64,000 bases of DNA from Acidimicrobiaceae bacterium (GTDB taxonomy: Bacteria > Actinomycetota > Acidimicrobiia > Acidimicrobiales > JAUTXP01): assembly GCA_030837965.1 (NCBI GenBank), contig JAUTXP010000047.1, forward strand, positions 62,001-126,000, read 5' to 3'. This document shows positions 59,319 through 64,000 of the stretch, piece by piece. The position numbers and the translations under genes were made by a program. Below the pieces are notes generated by a model. It was not told the origin of the DNA. It saw only the letters and a program-made list of their open reading frames with translations, and searched no databases. The number at the start of each line of letters is the position of its first letter. Position 1 is the stretch's first letter.

Positions 59319-60029
59319 AGCGCGTTGGGAGGGGGTGGGGCGGCTCGAGCGCAGGAGCAGCCAGCCCAGCACGCAGCCGGTCAGTCCCCAGAAGACGGCC
59401 TCGCCGCCGATGGACGCCAGCCGGAAGCGCCAGACCAGGGTGGCGGGCGCGTCGATGGCGTCGGGCGAGCCGGGCAGCACGATGAAGCCGAGGGCCACGA
59501 CTGCGGCCCACACCCCGACGGTGGCAGGCAGCCGGGTGTGGTCGGCCGCGCCCCGCGCCCGCAGCCACTGGGTCATCCGCCAGCCCGCCCAGGTGGCCAC
59601 CACCGACCAGGCGATCATCACCAGGTAGAGCGCGGTGCGTCTGCCGATGGTGTCGGGGTCGCCCACCGCAGGCGGGTTGGCCGGGTACTTCACGAACGGG
59701 ACCAGCGAGACGGTGACGAAGGCCAGCGCGGCCACCGTCACGGCCCGGCGCCAGTCGTCCCGCGCGGCCAGGCGGTGTCGCAGCAGGGCGAACACCACGG
59801 CCAGCACCGCGCCCGCGCACACGCCGTAGACGGCCGCGCCGATCATGCCGCCCACCTGCTGGGTGGCCCGGCTGAACATCTCGTCGTGGGCCGTGCCCGC
59901 GGCCCGTCGGGACGCCTCCAAACGCACGGCATCGCCGATGGGCCCTTCGCCCACCAGCCGCAGGAACAGGGCCAGGACCACGCCGCCGACCAGGCCGGCC
60001 AGCGCCCCCAGCTTCAACAACCGGCTCAT
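59289..60029 (-). CDS. cbtA: CbtA-type cobalt transporter subunit
   Basis: The 246-residue membrane protein from ATG 60029 has about six helices and the family hallmark VPFVKYPANPPAVGDPDTIG followed by RRTALYLVMIAWSV. CbtA and CbtB form a cobalt transporter typically controlled by B12 and linked to cobalamin genes, as here. The natural C-terminus appears replaced or extended by a family B palindrome that encodes LEDIAPPRR and the stop. It is last in the cobalamin operon, 90 bp after cbtB, with another family B hairpin between them. Confidence 0.9.
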   Translation of the reverse strand: MSRLLKLGALAGLVGGVVLALFLRLVGEGPIGDAVRLEASRRAAGTAHDEMFSRATQQVGGMIGAAVYGVCAGAVLAVVFALLRHRLAARDDWRRAVTVAALAFVTVSLVPFVKYPANPPAVGDPDTIGRRTALYLVMIAWSVVATWAGWRMTQWLRARGAADHTRLPATVGVWAAVVALGFIVLPGSPDAIDAPATLVWRFRLASIGGEAVFWGLTGCVLGWLLLRSSRPTPSQRALEDIAPPRR

Positions 60030-60048
60030 GGCTCCATCTCTCTTCGGT

Positions 60049-60091
60049 CTGGAGGACATAGCCCCGCGTAACGGCGGGCTATGTCCTCCAG
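60049..60091. repeat. Family B palindrome, copy 5 (inside the cbtB-cbtA gap)
   Basis: Arms beginning CTGGAGGACATAGCC (60049-60063) and their complement (60077-60091) form a 15-bp perfect stem with partial inner pairing. It lies between two genes normally expressed together and could lower cbtA expression relative to cbtB. Confidence 0.88.
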
Positions 60092-60119
60092 ACGGACAAC
60101 ACACCGGACGAACGGTGGG

Positions 60120-60314
60120 TCAGTGGCAGGGGACGCCGACGAAGTGCCGGGCGTCATGGAAGAACTCGTGCAGGGTCCCGGCCGACTTGGCCAGCACCAT
60201 GCCGTTCTCCAACGTCAGGGCCCATACGACGGCCAAGGCCAAGACCACGACCAGCCACGTCCACGCAGGGACGGTGATGGGTGCAAGGGCTTGTTCTCGC
60301 TCCAGGGTTGTCAC
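60120..60314 (-). CDS. cbtB: CbtB-type cobalt transporter small subunit
   Basis: The 64-residue protein has one membrane helix (about 16-36, TVPAWTWLVVVLALAVVWAL) and the family-typical C-terminal metal motif HEFFHDARHFVGVPCH, with four His and one Cys for cobalt. CbtB partners CbtA. It starts at GTG 60314, directly behind GGGGAGG, which overlaps the end of cbiX (6-nt gap). Confidence 0.92.
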   Translation of the reverse strand: MTTLEREQALAPITVPAWTWLVVVLALAVVWALTLENGMVLAKSAGTLHEFFHDARHFVGVPCH

Positions 60315-60320
60315 CTCCCC

Positions 60321-61208
60321 TCAGTGCTCATGCTCGTGTTGGTGAGCGTGCTCGTGATCGTGACCGTGTGGCTGCAGCGCCACCGGCGCGCCCACTCGGG
60401 ACTCGTAGCCAGGCAGCGGCGCCCGGTAGATGCAGCAGTCGCAGTTCATGCGGGCCTCGCCCCGGCGGGCCTCGTGGTAGCGCTCCAACACCAGGTCGGC
60501 GATGCGCACGTCCGGCCCCAGCTCGGGTCCGACGACCACCGACACGTCGGGATGGGCCGCGGCCCACGCCTCGGCCTGGGCCCGGATGCGCTCGACCAGC
60601 ACGCCGGTGAACAAGAAGTAGGGCACTACCGCGACGCGCGACGCGCCCAGGCGCAGGCACCGGTCCAGGGCCGCGGCCACGTCGGGCACAGCCAACGAGA
60701 CGAAGGCGGGCTCGACCAGCCGCAGGCCGCGCGAGTCGGCCAGGAGCCGACCCACCTTGTACAGGTCGGCGTTGGCGTCGGGGTCGGACGACCCCCGGCT
60801 CACCAGCACGACGCCGTCGACCTGGCTCGCACCCGCGCCCGCCGCGTCCCGCACCCGCTCCTCGGCCACGGCCAGCACGGACGGATGGATGCCGAGGTCC
60901 CTGGCGTACGAGAAGGACACGCCCGGATGCCGCAGCCTGCCCCGGGCCAATGCCGCGGGCCCGTCGCTCTTCAGGTGGCCCGCGCCCAACAGCACCAAGG
61001 GCACGGCCACCACCGAGGTGGCCCCGCCCGCCACCAGGTCGTCGATGGCCGTGTCGAGGTCGGGCGCGGCCAACTCGATGAAGCCGCAGCCGATGCGCAG
61101 GTCGGGCGCCCGGTCCCGCAGCACGGCCGCGAACTCCCAATACGCGTCCACGCCCGCGGCCGAGCGCGAGCCGTGGCCGACGAGGAGGAGTGCGGGCGCG
61201 TCAGCCAC
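60321..61208 (-). CDS. cbiX: CbiX-type sirohydrochlorin cobaltochelatase with His-rich tail
   Basis: The 295-residue protein has two CbiX halves. The first has LLVGHGSRSAAGVDAYWEFA with the catalytic His; the second has GVVLVSRGSSDPDANADLYK. It inserts cobalt into sirohydrochlorin early in the anaerobic-type cobalamin route. The C-terminus ends in HGHDHEHAHQHEHEH, a metal-storage or delivery tail seen in some CbiX proteins. The start GTG 61208 overlaps the cobH stop by 8 nt. The adjacent cobalt transporter genes fit a supply role. Confidence 0.92.
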   Translation of the reverse strand: MADAPALLLVGHGSRSAAGVDAYWEFAAVLRDRAPDLRIGCGFIELAAPDLDTAIDDLVAGGATSVVAVPLVLLGAGHLKSDGPAALARGRLRHPGVSFSYARDLGIHPSVLAVAEERVRDAAGAGASQVDGVVLVSRGSSDPDANADLYKVGRLLADSRGLRLVEPAFVSLAVPDVAAALDRCLRLGASRVAVVPYFLFTGVLVERIRAQAEAWAAAHPDVSVVVGPELGPDVRIADLVLERYHEARRGEARMNCDCCIYRAPLPGYESRVGAPVALQPHGHDHEHAHQHEHEH

Positions 61209-61788
61209 GGGCGAACCGGGCCAGTGCGTTGAGCGCGGCCGCGGCCACTGCCGACCCGCCCTTTTCGCCCACGTTGCTGATGGAGATGTGGGCCAGCCTG
61301 CTGTCGCGCAGCGCCTGCTTGGACTCGGCCGCGCCCACGAAGCCCACCGGCATGCCCACGACGACGGCCGGATGGAGCACGCCTTCGTCGGCCAGTCGCA
61401 CCACCTCGAACAACGCGGTGGGCGCGCACCCGATGACGAACACCGCGCCCGCCGGATGGCGCTCGGCGGCCAGCCGCATGGCCGCGGCCGACCGGGTCAA
61501 CTCGCCGGTGCTGCCCTCCACCTCGGCGAGATAGCACTCGGCGGCCACGCCGCTCAGGCCGGCCCGCACCATCTCCACGTCGGTGACCACCGGCGCGCCC
61601 GCCCGCAACGCCTCGATGCCGTGGACCACGGCATGGCTGCCGACCACGGTCGACGTGGCGTAGTCCACGTCCGCGCTGGCGTGGATGATCCGGGCCACCA
61701 CCTCCCTGGCCCCGCGCGACCAGCGGGACAGGTCGACGCGCGACTCCATGATCCGGTAGCTCTCGGCCTCGATGGGGTGGATGTTCAT
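61201..61788 (-). CDS. cobH: Precorrin-8X methylmutase
   Basis: The 195-residue protein has IHPIEAESYRIMESRVDLSR, then RIIHASADVDYATSTVV with the catalytic His, VVTDVEMVRAGLSG and GMPVGFVGAAESKQALRDS. It moves the C11 methyl to C12 of precorrin-8X (cobalt-precorrin-8) to give hydrogenobyrinic acid. The ATG overlaps the ferredoxin stop (ATGA). Confidence 0.95.
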   Translation of the reverse strand: MNIHPIEAESYRIMESRVDLSRWSRGAREVVARIIHASADVDYATSTVVGSHAVVHGIEALRAGAPVVTDVEMVRAGLSGVAAECYLAEVEGSTGELTRSAAAMRLAAERHPAGAVFVIGCAPTALFEVVRLADEGVLHPAVVVGMPVGFVGAAESKQALRDSRLAHISISNVGEKGGSAVAAAALNALARFARG

Positions 61789-61988
61789 CGACCCGCCACT
61801 CCCAGCACCGTCGGCTCCACGGTTATGGCGTCGACCGGGCAGACCTCCACACACGCCATGCACGCGGTGCAGCGCGACAGCACCACATCCGGGCGCTTGG
61901 GGGCGCGGTGCAGCGCGTTCTCCGGGCAGGTCGACAGGCACAGGCCGCACGCCGTGCACCGGGAGTCGATGACGAGTCCGGTCGTCAT
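61785..61988 (-). CDS. Bacterial-type 2[4Fe-4S] ferredoxin
   Basis: The 67-residue protein has two complete cluster motifs: CTACGLCLSTCP (from residue 12) and CTACMACVEVCP (from about 40). A ferredoxin in a cobalamin operon most likely supplies electrons for a reductive step of corrin synthesis or cobalt reduction. It overlaps the CbiG-CobJ gene and cobH by 4 nt each. Confidence 0.92.
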   Translation of the reverse strand: MTTGLVIDSRCTACGLCLSTCPENALHRAPKRPDVVLSRCTACMACVEVCPVDAITVEPTVLGVAGR

Positions 61989-63439
61989 GCGTCGTATCCC
62001 CTCGGCGTGACCATGCGGCCGTTCACCATACGGGTCGTGGACGATCCCACCAGGACGCAGGTGGTCATGCCCACGCCGGCCGGGTCGAACTGGGCGAGGG
62101 TCGAGAGCACCACTCGCTGGCCGGGTCGGCCCGCGTCGGTGACGGCGGCCACCGGGGTGGTGGGCGGCCGGTGCTCGGCCAGGATGGACAGGGCCTGGGC
62201 CAACTGCCAGTCTCGCCCTTGCGATCGGGGGTTGTAGAACGACACCACGAAGTCGCCTTCGGCCGCGGCGCGCAGCCTGCGCTCGATGACGGGCCACGGG
62301 GTGAGCAGGTCCGACAACGACACCGCGCAGTGGTCGTGTCCGAGCGGCGCCCCCACGGCCGCGGCTGCGGCCAGGGCCGCGGTCACGCCGGGGACGACCT
62401 CGATGTCGATCTCGATCGCGGCGTCGTCGGACGCCAGTTCGAGGGCGATGGACGCCATGGCGTACACGCCGCTGTCGCCGCTGCAGACGAGGGCGACCCG
62501 CTTGCCCTCCGCCGCCTCGGCCAACGCCTGCTTGGCCCGCACCACCTCGTCGCCGATGGGCGAAGGGATGCGGGTCTGGCCGTCGTGCAGGAGGTCGGCG
62601 CACTGGTCGATGTAGGGGCCGTAGCCGATGACGACGTCGGCGTGGCGCACGGCCGCCGCGGCCGCGGCCGTGCGGTGGCGGGACGAGCCGGGGCCGAGGC
62701 CGACGAGGGCGAGCGAGCCTTTCGTGGCCCGACGGGCCACCGCCGCGGTGGCGGTGGCGTTCTTGTGCTTCGGCGTCACCAGCGCCGCGCCCGGGCCTGC
62801 GGCGAGGAGGGCGGCGGCCTCGGCCACCGATGGCGTGCCCACCGCGTCGAGCACGGCGTCGCTGGGGGACGGCACGTCGACCGCGGCCAACTGCTCGGCG
62901 GTGAAGGCGTGCACGGGCAGGCCCAGGGCGAGTACAGCCGGGTGCTCGGCCCGGCGGTCGATGGTGGCCACCGCGTCCGCCCGCCGGCCGGCGAGGGCCT
63001 GGTCGACCACGGCCTGCACGTCGTGGGCCGCGGCGTGCGTCGAGCAGCCCACGCCGACCACGAGACCGTGCCCCAGCGAGTAGCCCACCTCGCTGGCCGT
63101 GGTGATGACGGGCTCGGCGCCCAGGGCCGCGGCCACCGATCGGGCCAGGTCGTTGGCCCCGCCTTGGTGGCCGCCGCACACGGCGATGGCGAAGCGGGCG
63201 GCCTCGTCCACGCAGACCACCGCCGGGTCGGTGCGCTTGTCGGCCAACAGGGGAGCGACGATGCGCACGGCGGCGCCCACGGCGAGGAACAGGACGAAGG
63301 CGTCGACATCGCCTGCCGCCCAGCGACGACGAATGGTGTCGCCCGCCGAGCCGTGCACGTGCTCGTAGGGCAGGCCCCGGGCGTGGGCCGCGCCCGCCTC
63401 GGTGACCGACACCGACAGCACCCTCATGGCATCGCTCAC
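61985..63439 (-). CDS. CbiG-CobJ fusion (cobalt-precorrin-5A hydrolase / precorrin-3B C17-methyltransferase)
   Basis: The 484-residue protein starts at GTG 63439 (GTGA overlap with cobL); ATG 63427 is a later alternative. Residues 1-240 are CbiG: FAIAVCGGHQGGANDLARSV, VGVGCSTHAAAHDVQAVVDQ and TPKHKNATATAAV. Residues 243-484 are a CobJ/CbiH methyltransferase: LALVGLGPGSSRHRTAAAAA, VIGYGPYIDQC, VCSGDSGVYAMASIALEL and SFYNPRSQGRDWQL. CbiG opens the lactone of cobalt-precorrin-5A and CobJ methylates C17 with ring contraction. CbiG belongs to the cobalt-early route, so cobalt is probably inserted first, by CbiX. Confidence 0.92.
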   Translation of the reverse strand: MSDAMRVLSVSVTEAGAAHARGLPYEHVHGSAGDTIRRRWAAGDVDAFVLFLAVGAAVRIVAPLLADKRTDPAVVCVDEAARFAIAVCGGHQGGANDLARSVAAALGAEPVITTASEVGYSLGHGLVVGVGCSTHAAAHDVQAVVDQALAGRRADAVATIDRRAEHPAVLALGLPVHAFTAEQLAAVDVPSPSDAVLDAVGTPSVAEAAALLAAGPGAALVTPKHKNATATAAVARRATKGSLALVGLGPGSSRHRTAAAAAAVRHADVVIGYGPYIDQCADLLHDGQTRIPSPIGDEVVRAKQALAEAAEGKRVALVCSGDSGVYAMASIALELASDDAAIEIDIEVVPGVTAALAAAAAVGAPLGHDHCAVSLSDLLTPWPVIERRLRAAAEGDFVVSFYNPRSQGRDWQLAQALSILAEHRPPTTPVAAVTDAGRPGQRVVLSTLAQFDPAGVGMTTCVLVGSSTTRMVNGRMVTPRGYDA

Positions 63440-64000
63440 GGTGTTGGGCCCCACACGACGAACACGGGGTTCTCGGCCGCCAGCCGCCAGCCCCCGTCGG
63501 GCAGCCGCCGCCCTCTGGCCGCGCCGACCTGCACCAGCGACCCCAGCCGGTCGGCGCCCGCCGCGGCCCGGTCGATGGCGGCGTAGGTGGCCACCACCCT
63601 GCCGCCCGGGCGCAGCCGGGCCAGCACGGCGTCGAGCACGTCGATCCCGCCGCCGCCCACAAAGGCCCGGTCCGGGTCGGGGAGCCGGTCGAGGCAGGCG
63701 GGTGCCTCGCCGTGGACCACGTGCAGGGGGTGGGCCAGGGACTCGGCGTTGGCCTCGATCCTGCGCACGTCGTCCCCGTTGCGCTCGACCGCGTAGACCT
63801 CCAGAGCGGGCGCGGCCCGGGCGCACTCGACGGCCACGCTGCCGCTGCCCGCGCCCACGTCCCACGCCACGCCAGGACCGGCGGGAAGGGCCAGCTTCGA
63901 CAGGGCCACGGCCCGCACCTCGGCCTTGGTGATCATCCCGGCCCGGTGGTCGAAGCCGTCGTCATCGAGCACGCCCCAAGCGAGCGACTTCTCAGTTGAG
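63436..64000 (-). CDS. cobL: CobL (precorrin-6Y methyltransferase), C-terminal part cut by window edge
   Basis: The frame is open to the window end. The readable part ends with the CbiT-like domain: AGMITKAEVRAVALSKLALP, then WDVGAGSGSVAVECARA (S-adenosylmethionine motif I) and GGGGIDVLDAVLARLRPGGR. The open frame upstream (KSLAWGVLDDDGFDHR) matches the junction between the CbiE and CbiT halves of CobL. The enzyme methylates C5 and C15 and decarboxylates the ring C side chain. A GTG at 63972 could start a free CbiT, but the open frame above it favours the fusion. Confidence 0.82.
   Translation of the reverse strand, partial: STEKSLAWGVLDDDGFDHRAGMITKAEVRAVALSKLALPAGPGVAWDVGAGSGSVAVECARAAPALEVYAVERNGDDVRRIEANAESLAHPLHVVHGEAPACLDRLPDPDRAFVGGGGIDVLDAVLARLRPGGRVVATYAAIDRAAAGADRLGSLVQVGAARGRRLPDGGWRLAAENPVFVVWGPTP

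Noticed and set aside
60092-60330. Cobalamin riboswitch upstream of cbtB/cbtA
   Set aside because: cbtB follows cbiX with a 6-nt gap and there is no room for a riboswitch; the operon's own leader is outside the window.

Overview
The window is very GC-rich bacterial chromosome, almost fully coding on both strands, and looks like a high-GC actinobacterium. The evidence is the third-position GC bias, many GTG/TTG starts, several starts that look leaderless (a TANNNT -10 box 6-8 nt before the start codon), a WS/DGAT acyltransferase, a mycothiol-dependent (MDMPI) family protein, an LPXTG surface protein and a Gram-positive-type LexA box. The repeated fused branched-chain amino-acid type ABC transporters would suit the class Acidimicrobiia. 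That placement is an inference; there is no rRNA or marker gene here to prove it.

Layout. 1-4.5 kb: an MFS exporter (cut by the edge), an alkyl-DHAP-synthase-like flavoenzyme, a wax ester synthase/DGAT and an MscS channel. 4.6-12.8 kb: the first Liv-type ABC system (binding protein, fused LivG-LivF, fused LivH-LivM), then a Gld-type ABC module (ATPase, permease, auxiliary protein). 12.9-21.9 kb: a GGDEF-EAL regulator, a CsbD-like stress protein, a VOC protein, an amidase, an LPATG-anchored beta-propeller surface protein and a GT4 glycosyltransferase. 22-28 kb (minus): the second Liv system, with separate LivG and LivF and fused LivHM, followed by a small membrane protein. 28.2-31.4 kb: an anchored surface protein, an isochorismatase-family hydrolase, an acetoacetate-decarboxylase-like protein and tRNA-Val(CAC).

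31.5-44.9 kb is more accessory in character. It holds small secreted proteins, DinB and MDMPI-type proteins, broken genes (a VapC-like PIN toxin, an aldo/keto reductase, a membrane/GAF protein), a PAS-GGDEF-EAL-REC protein with a degenerate GGDEF, a probable SOS-controlled small cysteine-rich protein, a MoaD-like plus BNR-repeat pair, a short Erm/KsgA-like methyltransferase, a secreted hydrolase and a HicA-toxin/HTH-antitoxin pair. 44.9-51.9 kb: a membrane PAS-GGDEF-EAL protein, a flippase, a GNAT/FemAB-like acyltransferase, an SRPBCC protein and an aldehyde dehydrogenase. 52-59.2 kb: the third Liv system (binding protein, fused LivHM with a Cys/His tail, fused LivF-LivG in the opposite domain order to system 1), followed by a translationally coupled surface protein. 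59.3-64 kb (minus): a tightly overlapping cobalamin operon (cobL partial, cbiG-cobJ fusion, ferredoxin, cobH, cbiX, cbtB, cbtA), combining corrin-ring synthesis with cobalt uptake.

Two families of dispersed intergenic palindromes run through the window. Family A (five copies) has the core CTTTTCCACAGCA-N5-TGCTGTGGAAAAG, and each arm contains a match to the relaxed DnaA box TTWTNCACA. Family B (five copies) is built on CTGGAGGACAT. Most copies lie at gene ends, but one family A copy lies between divergent genes, one family B copy lies inside the cbtB-cbtA operon, and another family B copy supplies the last residues and stop codon of CbtA. No CRISPR array, transposase, integrase, rRNA or riboswitch was recognised.
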